DNA from: Akkermansiaceae bacterium
GTDB lineage: Bacteria > Verrucomicrobiota > Verrucomicrobiia > Verrucomicrobiales > Akkermansiaceae
Direction of reading: 5' to 3'
NCBI GenBank assembly: GCA_028293225.1
Contig: JAQGPE010000277.1
Location: forward strand, 1 to 8,521
Length of the DNA stretch: 8,521 nt
In this document: piece by piece, positions 1 to 7,615 of the stretch
Position numbering within the stretch: the stretch's first letter is position 1
Layout of the letters: each line of letters begins with the position of its first letter
The notes under the pieces: generated by a model
Told to the model about the DNA's origin: nothing
Seen by the model: the letters and a program-made list of their open reading frames with translations, nothing else
Databases searched by the model: none
Translations under genes and position numbers: made by a program

Positions 1-1
1 T

Positions 2-721
2 TATAATTCTGGCCTTTTCGCTGTGTCCGATAGTGAGCGGGGATTGGCTTTCGTAAATTGGTGGAAGGACTTGACCGGCCGACACGCGATCGATAATCCT
101 CCTGAAGGCATGTTCGTGGATCAGCGTTTTCTAGATGCTGCTCCAGCATTGTTTCCGGAGTGCCATATCCTACGGGATCCAGCTTTCAATGTGGCGTGGT
201 TCAATCTCCATGAACGCCGGGTAACCTCGTCGTCCCAAGGGTGGCTGGTGAACGGAAGGCGTTTGGCGCTCTTTCATTTTACCTTCTGTGATCTGGATCG
301 CCCTGGATTTCGTGACGGGATTGCTCCTAACGTCTTCGAGGAGCAGCCGGATTTGAGAGAGCTGCTGTTGGAGTACGGGTCGCAGCTAAAGGTGAACGGA
401 AATGATGCCTGTAGAAGGTGGCCTTATACGTACGCCACGTTTCGCGACGGCACAAGAATCCGTGACGAGACGCGCAGAGAATTCCGGCGGCAACTCATCG
501 CGAAGGACTGGGCTCCACATGAAGTCGACGAGAGCCATTGGCAGGCCTGGCAAAGAGAACTCGAAAATTCGGATCGACGCGAAGCGGTACATCAGGCTCT
601 TGCAAGTAGTGCGTTCCTTCGGGGGTTGAGTCGTGTCATTTACAAGCTCGGCGTTCTTAGGAAAGCTAGTATTGGTGGATCGGCGCCAAGGGGTACCTCG
701 GGTAGGTTAGCGTCCAATTGA
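2..721 (+). CDS. Nucleotide-sugar glycosyltransferase, C-terminal part (5' end outside window)
   Basis: The frame is open to the first base of the window, so the gene begins upstream; the GTG at 23 is an internal valine. The upstream codons (Y-N-S-G-L-F-A-V) fit the family and should be counted as protein. The sequence resembles the C-terminal half of a bacterial GT-A-like glycosyltransferase family found in polysaccharide clusters: a WW pair near 59-64, FVDQRF (113-130), then HILRDPAFNVAWFNLHER (164-217), followed by a VNGRRLALFHF segment where the family has the 'FHFSG' stretch. The nucleotide-binding N-terminus with the expected DxD-type site is not in the window. By inference it transfers a sugar from a nucleotide donor during glycan assembly at the cytoplasmic face. 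Its TGA stop (719-721) shares one base with the next ATG, indicating translational coupling. The family assignment is from remembered motifs; donor and acceptor are unknown. Base composition is lower in GC than genes further right. Confidence 0.75.
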   Translation, partial: YNSGLFAVSDSERGLAFVNWWKDLTGRHAIDNPPEGMFVDQRFLDAAPALFPECHILRDPAFNVAWFNLHERRVTSSSQGWLVNGRRLALFHFTFCDLDRPGFRDGIAPNVFEEQPDLRELLLEYGSQLKVNGNDACRRWPYTYATFRDGTRIRDETRREFRRQLIAKDWAPHEVDESHWQAWQRELENSDRREAVHQALASSAFLRGLSRVIYKLGVLRKASIGGSAPRGTSGRLASN

Positions 722-2055
722 TGAGACTTCTTTATGATGCGTCGGTCTTCGGCTTCGCCGCGGAGCAGGCGAGCGGACGTACAGGAATCTATCGCGTAGC
801 GGAGAGGATTCTCCGGGGGATCGGTCGCTATCCAGAGGTAGACCTCCATGTGTGCGCAACTTCATCCTGGACCCTGCTGCAATCCGCTCGGTCGTCATTC
901 GGCGCCAATTCCCCCTGGCCGATGGCGCGGTTGGCTTCGTCCGGGAGAGCGGACGAGTACGGAGGCGTACTGCAATGGGCTTCTCGCGGGCTACTTCGAG
1001 CGATCGAGAGGTTGAATCAGGGGATCGGCAAGTCTTCCACCGAAAAACATTTGTGGGCGCGAGCGGCGCGCCGCGGGTGCGCGATCGGGGTCGCCGCCGC
1101 CGCGCGGGAAAAGCGCCGAGTCGAATGATGGAACAGCACTCACATCGATCGACTAAAGAGAGAGTTTGATGTGTTTCACTCCCAATATCACGCGCTGCCG
1201 TAGATGAAGAAGCGCAGAGGGAGCGCGGCGAGGTTCCTTACCTTCTACGACTTGATCCCTCTGAAATTTCCCGAGCTCTGCACCGGTACGCTCCTGATCG
1301 ATAATATCTAGAAGATCATCGCCAGCGTAACCGAGGAGGATTGGGTCTTTTCCATTTCGGAACATTCGAAGCGGGACCTGTGCGATGCGCGGCCAGATCT
1401 TTCTCCAAGCCGGATTCTGGTCACTCCCTTGGCCGCGGACGATTGGTTCCGGCCCTGCGAAGACGTCGTCGAACTCGATGCGATCCGCGCAAGGTACGGA
1501 ATCCCACCAGGGCCTTACCTTTTGAGTGTTTGCACTCTCGCTCCGCACAAAAATCTCGCCCACGTCATTCGGTGCTTTTCCAGGCTGGTCGCGGAAGAGG
1601 GAATTCGGGACCTGAACCTTGTGCTCGTGGGAGCGAAGGGTTGGAATTACGACAGCATCTTCAACGCGATCGATTTCGCACCCGGCACGCGGGAGCGAAT
1701 CATCGTCACTGGGTATGTTCCGGATGAGGATCTGTCGCCCCTCTATAGTGGAGCGCTCGCCTTTGTGTTTTGTTCTTTGTATGAGGGTTTCGGCCTTCCT
1801 CCGCTCGAGGCGATGCAGTGTGGTGTGCCCGTGATCACTTCCAACACTTCGTCGCTGCCGGAGGTCGTGGGCGAGGCGGGGATGATGGTCGATCCGAGCG
1901 ACGAGGATCAACTGTGCCAGGCGATGCTCGATGTTTATGAGGACTCCGATTTACGAACCAGCTTAAAGTCAAAATCGGTGGCACGCGCGGCGCAATCTAG
2001 CTGGGAGCGCTGTGTCGGCCAGGTGATTGAAGGGTACAAGAGGGCCCTGGCGTAA
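721..2055 (+). pseudogene. GT4 glycosyltransferase, inactivated by three in-frame stop codons
   Basis: A full-length GT4 (GT-B fold) frame runs from ATG 721 to TAA 2053-2055, equivalent to 444 codons against 445 in the intact paralogue immediately downstream. It is interrupted by TGA 1126-1128, TAG 1201-1203 and TAG 1309-1311, all in that same frame, so there is no net frameshift. The N-terminus shows the paralogue's pattern (LLYDAS, then RTGIYRV). Homology continues between and after the stops: [49 protein letters not shown] and the catalytic EX7E motif ([12 protein letters not shown], first Glu codon 1783-1785). Translation from 721 would give only a 135-residue N-terminal fragment. The downstream half has no ATG or GTG near its beginning, only a TTG at 1429 without an evident Shine-Dalgarno, so a separately made C-terminal domain is unlikely. 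The sequence between about 1020 and 1130 looks least protein-like and could hide compensating indels. Before decay it would have been a second glycosyltransferase of this pathway. Confidence 0.88.
2038..2044 (+). promoter_or_regulatory. Shine-Dalgarno AAGAGGG for the intact GT4 gene
   Basis: AAGAGGG lies 10 bases before the ATG at 2055, inside the last codons of the broken upstream gene. It supports the ATG at 2055 as start. It would also let this gene initiate by itself even though ribosomes on the broken gene should stop about 930 bases earlier. Confidence 0.6.
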
Positions 2056-3392
2056 TGGCGGGACGGCGACCCGGAAGTGAAGTGCCGACCAAAGTGTTGT
2101 ATGACATTTCAGCATTGGGCATGGGCTACGCGGAGCCAGGTTGGCGAACGGGCGTGTACCGAGCCGTGGAGAGCTTGGGGATTTCACTGGAGCAATCGGG
2201 GCGATGCGATCTGACTCTCGTCGCCGGCGAGAATTTTGCCCGGCTCGAGCAGGCGTGGGGGTACATGGCGGAACTAGGGAAGTTCAGGGCCAGGACGTTG
2301 CCCGCGCCCATGGGGTCCAGAGCGCGGCGTCCAGTATACAGGAAGCTTCAGCAAGTTCACCGTGAGGTTTCCGAGGGGGTAGAGGCGGAGCCGGATCAAC
2401 GATTTACCCTGCGGCTACAAAGAATGTTTCTGTACCACCTCGATCAGGCGCTGTCCCAATTCTCGACCAGGACGATCCCCGCGAAGCTTCTCGAGGGGGG
2501 GACAATTTACCATTCGCCATTCTTTCCGATTCCGCGGCAGGTCCGCGATTTAAAGGCGGTGAAGAAGTTTCTCACGGTCTACGATTTGAACCCTATTCTG
2601 AACCCTGAGCTCTTTGTGGCGGAGAACGACCGTTATCTTCGCCGGCTGGTTGGCGGTATCGAGTTGGAGGATTTTACGATCGTCATCTCGCATGCGACGA
2701 AGCGGGATTTATGCGAATTCCGGCGGGATCTGGATCCGGAGCGAGTATTCGTGACCCATTTGGCGGCGGCGGAGTCTTTTTACCCCTGCCATGATCCGGC
2801 ATTGGAAAGGGTGGTTCGAGCGAAGTACGGTGTGCCACACGATGTGCCGTACCTTCTCTCGATTGCCACGTTGTCTCCGCACAAGAACCTCTCCCATTTG
2901 ATTCGCTGTTTCGAAAGTTTGGCGGAGGAGGGATCGGTCGGCGATCTGCATCTTGTACTCGCGGGCGGGAAGGGGTGGCAGGGTGAGGAAGTAGTCCGTG
3001 ACGCAACCAAGAGTCCGAGGGTCCGGAGTCGGGTTATTATTACCGGGTATGTCGCGGACGAGGATTTGTCCCCGCTTTACAGCGGTGCGCTGGCCTTTGT
3101 CTTTCCGAGTTTGTACGAAGGCTTCGGACTTCCGCCGTTGGAAGCCATGCGGTGCGGCACGCCGGTGATTTCGAGCAATTCCTCGTCGCTTCCGGAGGTG
3201 GTCGGAGATGCGGGGATCTTGATTTCACCCACCGATGTTGACGGTCTTTGTGATGCGGTCTTGCGGGTGTATCAGTCCGCCGAATTGCGTGCCGACCTTG
3301 GCACGAGGTCCATGGCGCGCGCGTCCCATTTCAGTTGGGAGAAATGCGCGGACGAAACCTTAAACGCCTACACGGCTGCGTCGGCGCTGTAG
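2055..3392 (+). CDS. GT4 family glycosyltransferase (intact copy of tandem pair)
   Basis: A 445-residue retaining glycosyltransferase of the GT4 type (GT-B fold, two Rossmann domains), expected in the cytoplasm or at the inner membrane face, adding a sugar from a nucleotide donor to the growing glycan. Visible in order: VLYDISALG (14-22) with RTGVYRAVE (31-39), an N-terminal pattern typical of one GT4 subgroup; FLTVYDLNP (172-180); [10 protein letters not shown] (211-220); SPHKNL (274-279) opening the donor-binding domain; GGKGW (304-308); [14 protein letters not shown] (331-344); and the EX7E motif with Glu355 and Glu363 in [12 protein letters not shown]. All expected catalytic elements are present. 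ATG 2055 overlaps the TAA of the broken upstream copy by one base (TAATG), and AAGAGGG precedes it. The N-terminus is 11 residues longer than the paralogue's before the VLYD strand. Residues 331-387 match the upstream copy at 50 of 57 positions, while the N-terminal halves are much more diverged. Donor sugar and linkage cannot be assigned. Confidence 0.9.
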   Translation: MAGRRPGSEVPTKVLYDISALGMGYAEPGWRTGVYRAVESLGISLEQSGRCDLTLVAGENFARLEQAWGYMAELGKFRARTLPAPMGSRARRPVYRKLQQVHREVSEGVEAEPDQRFTLRLQRMFLYHLDQALSQFSTRTIPAKLLEGGTIYHSPFFPIPRQVRDLKAVKKFLTVYDLNPILNPELFVAENDRYLRRLVGGIELEDFTIVISHATKRDLCEFRRDLDPERVFVTHLAAAESFYPCHDPALERVVRAKYGVPHDVPYLLSIATLSPHKNLSHLIRCFESLAEEGSVGDLHLVLAGGKGWQGEEVVRDATKSPRVRSRVIITGYVADEDLSPLYSGALAFVFPSLYEGFGLPPLEAMRCGTPVISSNSSSLPEVVGDAGILISPTDVDGLCDAVLRVYQSAELRADLGTRSMARASHFSWEKCADETLNAYTAASAL

Positions 3393-3400
3393 GAAGAGGG
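3391..3400 (+). promoter_or_regulatory. Purine-rich ribosome binding site before the Gfo/Idh gene
   Basis: AGGAAGAGGG starts within the TAG stop of the preceding gene and ends 10 bases before ATG 3411. It supports that start. Its core AGGA is slightly far away; the GAGGG end has the better spacing. Confidence 0.5.
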
Positions 3401-3410
3401 CTGCTTTTCA

Positions 3411-4487
3411 ATGAAGACTCTCAATTTAGCCATCGCCGGCTGCGGCGCTATTACGGAGACCTACCATGCGCCGGCGTTGGTTGAGCTGGCGCGAGCCGGG
3501 ATTGTGCGGGTGTCGGCGTTGTTCGATCCCGAGCCGGCGCGACTGGCGGCGGTACTGCGGTTTTTTCCGGAGGCGAAGGCCTGTGCCACGCTGGCGGAGT
3601 TGATCTTGGCGGGAGCGCAGGCGGCGATTGTGGCCTCGCCTCCGCGTTTTCATGGAGAGCAGACGTGCGCTTTGCTGGAGGCGGGGCTGGGCGTGCTCTG
3701 TGAGAAGCCGATGGCGATTTCGACGTCGGACGCGGAGAAGATGGCGGAGGTGGCGAGGCGGACGGGGAAACCTTTGGCGATCGGGCTGCTCCGGCGATTT
3801 TTTCCGGCGCTCCAAGCCATCAAGGACCTGGTGCAGGACCGAGCCCTGGGGGAGATACGATCGTTCAGTTGCCCAGAGGGCGGCGCCTTTGGATGGCCGG
3901 CGCAGTCGCCGTCCCTTTTTCAAAAAGCGGCCAGCGGAGGCGGGGTACTGCTGGATGTCGGGGTGCATGTGCTCGACTTAGTGCAATGGTGGTTCGGTGA
4001 GCCAATGCAGGTCGAGTACTCTGACGACGCCATGGGAGGACTCGAGGCAAATTGCGAGGTGAAGCTAACCTATTCCGGCTTTGGCGGATCGGTGCGACTG
4101 AGCCGCGATACGCCGCTGGCGAATCGCTATACAATCGATTGCGAGCACGGCAAACTCGCCTGGGATGTGATGCAGGCGAATCACTTTGACCTGACTCCAA
4201 CAGGCGCGAAGCGGGTGCTGCGTTGCGAATCGTTTCAACCGTCACCGCTGGGTCGAGAGAAATCGCCGGCTTTGTCTTCCGGGACTTTTTACTCGAGTTT
4301 CATCGATCAGCTCCGGAATTTTCTCGCGGCGGTCAGAGGCGAGGCGGAGTTGAGCGTTTCGGGTGAGGAAGGTTTGAAAAGCATGCGCCTGATCGAGCGA
4401 TGTTACAATGGGCGGCGTCTGATCGAGATGCCTTGGCTGAGTGCGACTGAAGGCACCCGAGCCAGGCGGCTTTCGGGCAGCATCTGA
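3411..4487 (+). CDS. Gfo/Idh/MocA family NAD(P)-dependent sugar oxidoreductase
   Basis: A 358-residue protein of the usual length for this family, which oxidises or reduces a hydroxyl or keto group on sugars, nucleotide sugars or inositols. The N-terminal Rossmann domain is clear: AIAGCGAITETYHAPAL carries the glycine-rich dinucleotide motif (about 7-23), followed by SPPRFHGE (77-83) and the family signature CEKPMA with Glu98-Lys99... read here as E98, K99, P100. The C-terminal substrate domain has GGGVLLDVGVHVLDL (176-190), whose Asp182 and His186 lie in the region that normally supplies catalytic residues. No signal peptide is seen, so it is cytoplasmic. It sits 18 bases after the GT4 gene and 11 bases before an SDR-type gene, which suggests both act on the same sugar intermediate. 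In polysaccharide loci such proteins often form a ketosugar from a nucleotide sugar; that role here is inference. Start ATG 3411 is supported by a purine-rich ribosome site and by conserved sequence directly after it. Confidence 0.92.
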   Translation: MKTLNLAIAGCGAITETYHAPALVELARAGIVRVSALFDPEPARLAAVLRFFPEAKACATLAELILAGAQAAIVASPPRFHGEQTCALLEAGLGVLCEKPMAISTSDAEKMAEVARRTGKPLAIGLLRRFFPALQAIKDLVQDRALGEIRSFSCPEGGAFGWPAQSPSLFQKAASGGGVLLDVGVHVLDLVQWWFGEPMQVEYSDDAMGGLEANCEVKLTYSGFGGSVRLSRDTPLANRYTIDCEHGKLAWDVMQANHFDLTPTGAKRVLRCESFQPSPLGREKSPALSSGTFYSSFIDQLRNFLAAVRGEAELSVSGEEGLKSMRLIERCYNGRRLIEMPWLSATEGTRARRLSGSI

Positions 4488-4498
4488 ACTCCGGTTTC

Positions 4499-5608
4499 AT
4501 GCGAAAAGTAGCTGTCCTGGGCGCCAATGGATTTGTTGGGAGCCGACTGTTTGAGGTTTTTCATCTCGAGCAGATTGCCTCGGTCCGCGCCGTGGTGCGG
4601 ACATTTGGAGGCCTCGCAGGACTGGCGCGGTTTGACTTCGATTGGCGCAAGGCCGATGCGCTGGACGAGGAGGCCATGGTGCAAGCGCTGGAGGGATGCG
4701 AGGCCGTAGTCAGTTGTGTCAATGGCGAGGCGGCGACGATTGCCGGATCGGCTCCGGTGGTTTACCGGGCGGCCGCTCGAGCTGGAGTGAAACGTCTTAT
4801 CTATCTCAGCTCCTTTGTGGTGCATGGTCAGGCACCGGCGCCCGGCACGGAGGAATCCGCCCCGATGTCCGGCAAATCTCCGTTTTGGTATAATAATGCC
4901 AAGGTCGAGGCCGAGCACGCGCTGTCGACATTACTGCGCGATGGAAGAGTTGAGGTAGTGATTCTTCGTCCGGGAATTGTCTGGGGGCCCCGTTCTCCCC
5001 GGTGGACGGTGACGCTGTCCAATCAGCTGTTGGCTGGAGTGGCCGCGGTTGTTCACGATGGAGGCGGCATTTGCAATACGATTTTCGTGGATAACCTTGT
5101 CGCTGCTATTCAGTGCGCCATCGAGTCGCCGACCGGCGCGGGTGAGGCGTTTTTTGTCGGTGATGAGGAGACTGTGACGTGGCTCGAGTTCTACGGCGCA
5201 CTGGCCGGATTGCTCGGTCTTTCTGGTGAGGTGATTCACCGTCTGGAAACCCCGACATTCCCGCCCGTCCGGGTCAGCGCGAAGAACCGCTTCGATTTTT
5301 TGCTCAATCAACCCGCTTTTCAGCGCGCCGTCCGGATCTTTCCGCGGCGATTAAAGCACCCGATAAGGGCGGCGATCGCGTCGTTTCTGGCGGGCGGGCG
5401 TCCAACCCGCGAGGCATCGCCTTGGGAGGAGACTGCAGTTCCGGGGCCGACGATTGGTCACGAACTCTGCCTGCTCCAGGAATGCAGTTGGAAAATCCCA
5501 CATGAAAAGGCCTCGCGCCTGCTGAACTACGTTCCCAAGGTGAACGCGGTGGAGGCTTGGCGGCGGACTGCGGGGTGGCTGCAGTTCGCCGGATATCAAA
5601 CTCAGTAA
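4499..5608 (+). CDS. Extended SDR NAD(P)-dependent epimerase/dehydratase/reductase
   Basis: A 369-residue extended short-chain dehydrogenase. It begins directly with the Rossmann strand and the glycine motif GANGFVG (8-14), followed by an SDR active-site set: SS (104-105) after the strand LIYL, and YNNAK (Tyr131, Lys135) matching the catalytic YxxxK. RPGIVWGP (157-164) is the usual nucleotide-sugar epimerase-type segment after it, and IFVDNLVAAI a little further on is the typical 'hVdDla.a' region. The C-terminus (about 270-369) is less standard, with a basic stretch (FPRRLKHPIRAAIASFLAGG) before a final portion resembling the ends of many extended SDRs (KASRLLNYVPKV, then a W-L-x-F-A-G-Y tail). 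Substrate is probably a nucleotide sugar, given the preceding Gfo/Idh partner and glycosyltransferases, but 3-beta-HSD-like or other reductase activity cannot be excluded. No strong Shine-Dalgarno precedes ATG 4499; the 11-base gap suggests reinitiation from the upstream gene. Confidence 0.87.
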   Translation: MRKVAVLGANGFVGSRLFEVFHLEQIASVRAVVRTFGGLAGLARFDFDWRKADALDEEAMVQALEGCEAVVSCVNGEAATIAGSAPVVYRAAARAGVKRLIYLSSFVVHGQAPAPGTEESAPMSGKSPFWYNNAKVEAEHALSTLLRDGRVEVVILRPGIVWGPRSPRWTVTLSNQLLAGVAAVVHDGGGICNTIFVDNLVAAIQCAIESPTGAGEAFFVGDEETVTWLEFYGALAGLLGLSGEVIHRLETPTFPPVRVSAKNRFDFLLNQPAFQRAVRIFPRRLKHPIRAAIASFLAGGRPTREASPWEETAVPGPTIGHELCLLQECSWKIPHEKASRLLNYVPKVNAVEAWRRTAGWLQFAGYQTQ

Positions 5609-5627
5609 ATCCAAAGGCAGTATTTTT

Positions 5628-6248
5628 ATGCGCAGTGAAACGCTCGAGTTTGGAAAATATCTGGTGGGTCTGCGAAAAAGCTATACCGCCGACACGGCCG
5701 CTGAATTGGATTTGCTGGAATCGTTCGCGACCGGAAGGCGTGTCGTGGTCGAGGTTGGGGTCTACGAAGGGGTGGCGAGCCGGCGCATGGCGGATTCATT
5801 GACCGAAGCCGGGAAGCTGCTGCTGGTTGATCCATATTTTCGGGAGACCAAGCTCGAACGGATGCTCAATATATCTTTCAAGGAGATCATCGCCAAACGG
5901 ACAGTGGCCGGCACGCCCCGCGAGTATTGCTTTCTGCGCGAGACTTCCAAGGAAGCGGCTTCCAAATTGGCGTCGGAAATCGTGGCCGATTTCATCTTTA
6001 TCGACGCCCGCCACGACTACGAGTCCGTGCTGGAAGATTTTGGGCTCTGGTCGGCTAAATTGGGGCTTGGTGGGGTGATTGCTTTTCACGACAGCCGAGC
6101 TTGCCCGGCGCGACCCGAAATCAGTGAGGACGATGGCCCGGTTCGGCTCTGCCGTGAGATCTCCGCGGGTATCCATGGTCCCTGGAAAATGCTGCGGCAG
6201 GTGGATAGTATTACCGCTTTCGAAAGGGAGCCCGCCCGAAGCGCGTGA
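5628..6248 (+). CDS. Class I SAM-dependent methyltransferase (Methyltransf_24-like)
   Basis: A 206-residue cytoplasmic methyltransferase with a recognisable class I Rossmann core. Motif I is VVEVGVYEGVAS (40-51), the next acidic strand end is LLVDPY (65-70), and DFIFIDARHDYESVLEDF (121-138) followed by GLGGVIAFHDS (146-156) matches the pattern of the Methyltransf_24 group, whose members usually have D-x-x-H-x-Y in this place and often methylate hydroxyls of sugars or small molecules. A divalent metal site involving Asp126, His129 and Asp155 is plausible by analogy but not proven. ATG 5628 is preceded by AAAGG (5613-5617) at 10 bases' distance. The 19-base gap to the SDR gene and the 4-base GTGA overlap with the next glycosyltransferase place it within the operon. 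The target is inferred to be a sugar hydroxyl of the polymer or its precursor. Confidence 0.85.
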   Translation: MRSETLEFGKYLVGLRKSYTADTAAELDLLESFATGRRVVVEVGVYEGVASRRMADSLTEAGKLLLVDPYFRETKLERMLNISFKEIIAKRTVAGTPREYCFLRETSKEAASKLASEIVADFIFIDARHDYESVLEDFGLWSAKLGLGGVIAFHDSRACPARPEISEDDGPVRLCREISAGIHGPWKMLRQVDSITAFEREPARSA

Positions 6249-7615
6249 AACTTTTAGTCATCTCCCGATTTCTTCCATTGCGCGATTTGCATGGCGGATG
6301 CACCTACCTAGCCGACTGCCTCGAGGCGTTGTCTCAGGGAGGGTGGGAGATCGAGTGCGTACACCTATCGGAGCGGCCGGGTGGGGAGAACCGCATCTGG
6401 CCGGTTCCGGCGGCACTGCGGACCTCGATGCGACTAGTTTGTCCAGGCAATCTGCGTGTTGGCAACCACCTCATCGCGTGGCGCGGATTGAAGCAGGCGG
6501 CGCTTTTGGCAATTGCGAAGTTCGGCAGGATGCTGGGCGTGGAAGGGGTGGAATCTCCGTCCGCCATTGCGGGCGTGCGAAGAGAACTTTCTGGGGACCA
6601 TCGAGGCCAAGAAAATCTGGTGAGCGGACCACTGCCAATGACCAGTGATCGCCTGCCGGAGCCTTTCGAGCGGAATTTTGCCGCGAGTCGGCTGGCGGCA
6701 TTTCAGCCGGACGCGATCATGGCTGACTTTACGTTCATGGCCCCTGTGTTGCCAGAGGGCACCGAACGGGGCGTCCGGGTCATTCTAACGCACGACGTTC
6801 TACACGAGCGGGTGCAGAGTTTTCAGAACCATGGGATTTCCACGGCTTGGGGGGCGTGGTCGATAGAGAAGGAGGCTGCGTTGTTGCGCCGCGCCGATTT
6901 GTTGGTGGCGATCAGTGAGCAGGAGGCCGAGAGCTTTCGCCGGATTTGTCCTGAAGTGCCTGTCGTGGTGGCTCCTATGTCGACGGGAGCGAAGAGTGCA
7001 AGACCCGGGGAACCGTGGACCGATGGAGTGGCTGGAAGCTGTGTGTTCGTGGGAGGCGGGGATGCGCACAATGTTCATGGGCTCCGTTGGATGCTTCGTG
7101 AAGTTTGGCCGGGAGTGCGGGCGCGGGTTCCGGAGGCGACGTTGCACGTTTGCGGCTCGGTGTGCGCGGAGGTTTCCGAGCCGAGTCCTGGGGTGACGTT
7201 TCTGGGACGTGTACCGGATCTCAAAGGCGTTTACGCTGATGCGGCTGTTTGTGTGGTGCCGATTCTCGCCGGCAGCGGGATAAAGATTAAGCTCGTCGAA
7301 GCGTTGAATCATCGATGTGCGTGCGTGACGACGACAGCGGGATTGCGCGGGCTGGAAATGCTGAGAGATGGCCTTCTGGTCGCGGACGAAGCGGCGGACT
7401 TCGCGGGTGCGGTGGTGCGGCTCCTGACGGACGGGGAAGCGCGACGCGAGCTGGCCGCGGCCGGGGCGGCTTTGGTCGCGCAACGACTGTCGCCGTCTGC
7501 TTGCTACGGTCCGCTGGCGCGCGCCGTGGAGGCGCTGGCCCGAGCCGGCCGCGCTAAGCGGACGGCGCGCGACCTGGCATCGCCCATCGCGACGGCCTCT
7601 TTCCCGATCTCATGA
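6245..7615 (+). CDS. GT4-like glycosyltransferase, second type
   Basis: A 456-residue GT-B glycosyltransferase, clearly different from the tandem pair upstream. The N-terminal domain starts LLVISRFLPLRDLHGG (3-18), a common GT4 opening with the G-G loop after the first strand. LTHDVLHERVQSF (181-193) and EKEAALLRRADLLVAIS (208-224) match the acceptor-domain end seen in GT4 enzymes. The donor-binding domain contains FVGGGDAHNVHGLRWML (268-284), FLGRVPDL (319-326) and the signature AGSGIKIKLVEAL (342-354), where Lys347/Lys349 and Glu352 lie at the usual phosphate- and sugar-contacting positions; GLRGLE (367-372) follows. Residues about 95-140 form a long, poorly conserved linker, and the last 25 or so residues are an Ala/Arg-rich tail without clear homology. 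The GTG start at 6245 overlaps the previous TGA by four bases; it is chosen because the first beta strand begins two residues later. Its product is an extra sugar linkage in the same polymer; specificity is not readable. Confidence 0.87.
   Translation: MKLLVISRFLPLRDLHGGCTYLADCLEALSQGGWEIECVHLSERPGGENRIWPVPAALRTSMRLVCPGNLRVGNHLIAWRGLKQAALLAIAKFGRMLGVEGVESPSAIAGVRRELSGDHRGQENLVSGPLPMTSDRLPEPFERNFAASRLAAFQPDAIMADFTFMAPVLPEGTERGVRVILTHDVLHERVQSFQNHGISTAWGAWSIEKEAALLRRADLLVAISEQEAESFRRICPEVPVVVAPMSTGAKSARPGEPWTDGVAGSCVFVGGGDAHNVHGLRWMLREVWPGVRARVPEATLHVCGSVCAEVSEPSPGVTFLGRVPDLKGVYADAAVCVVPILAGSGIKIKLVEALNHRCACVTTTAGLRGLEMLRDGLLVADEAADFAGAVVRLLTDGEARRELAAAGAALVAQRLSPSACYGPLARAVEALARAGRAKRTARDLASPIATASFPIS

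Noticed and set aside
23..25. GTG as the start of the first gene
   Set aside because: The frame is open back to base 2 and the upstream residues fit the family, and no ribosome binding site precedes it. It is an internal valine of a gene truncated by the window.
479..492. A 12-base match (GAATTCCGGCGG) shared with about 2714 as a possible repeat
   Set aside because: Both copies encode E-F-R-R in unrelated proteins, have no further flanking similarity, and are most simply coincidence.
1126..1311. Recoding or stop-codon readthrough as an explanation of the three internal stops
   Set aside because: All three stop codons end intact genes in this window (TGA at 719, 4485, 6246, 7613; TAA at 5606, 8371; TAG at 3390), and two different stop types occur inside the broken gene. 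No structure suggesting selenocysteine or pyrrolysine insertion was noticed, and the positions are not catalytic.
1341..1727. 128-codon + strand frame overlapping the broken gene
   Set aside because: It is in another frame and shows no GT4 motif, whereas the frame in register with 721 and 1429 keeps continuous homology.
1153..1911. 252-codon open frame on the - strand opposite the broken glycosyltransferase
   Set aside because: Its translation is rich in Arg, His and Asp with no recognisable motif, and it is antisense to well-conserved GT4 sequence. Long antisense frames are expected in GC-rich coding DNA.
3426..3968. 180-codon open frame on the - strand opposite the Gfo/Idh gene
   Set aside because: Repetitive Arg-rich sequence, a mirror of Ala/Gly-rich codons in the real gene.
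6800..7483. 227-codon open frame on the - strand opposite the second GT4 gene
   Set aside because: The product is Arg/His-rich with no domain pattern and lies entirely inside a gene with clear GT4 signatures.
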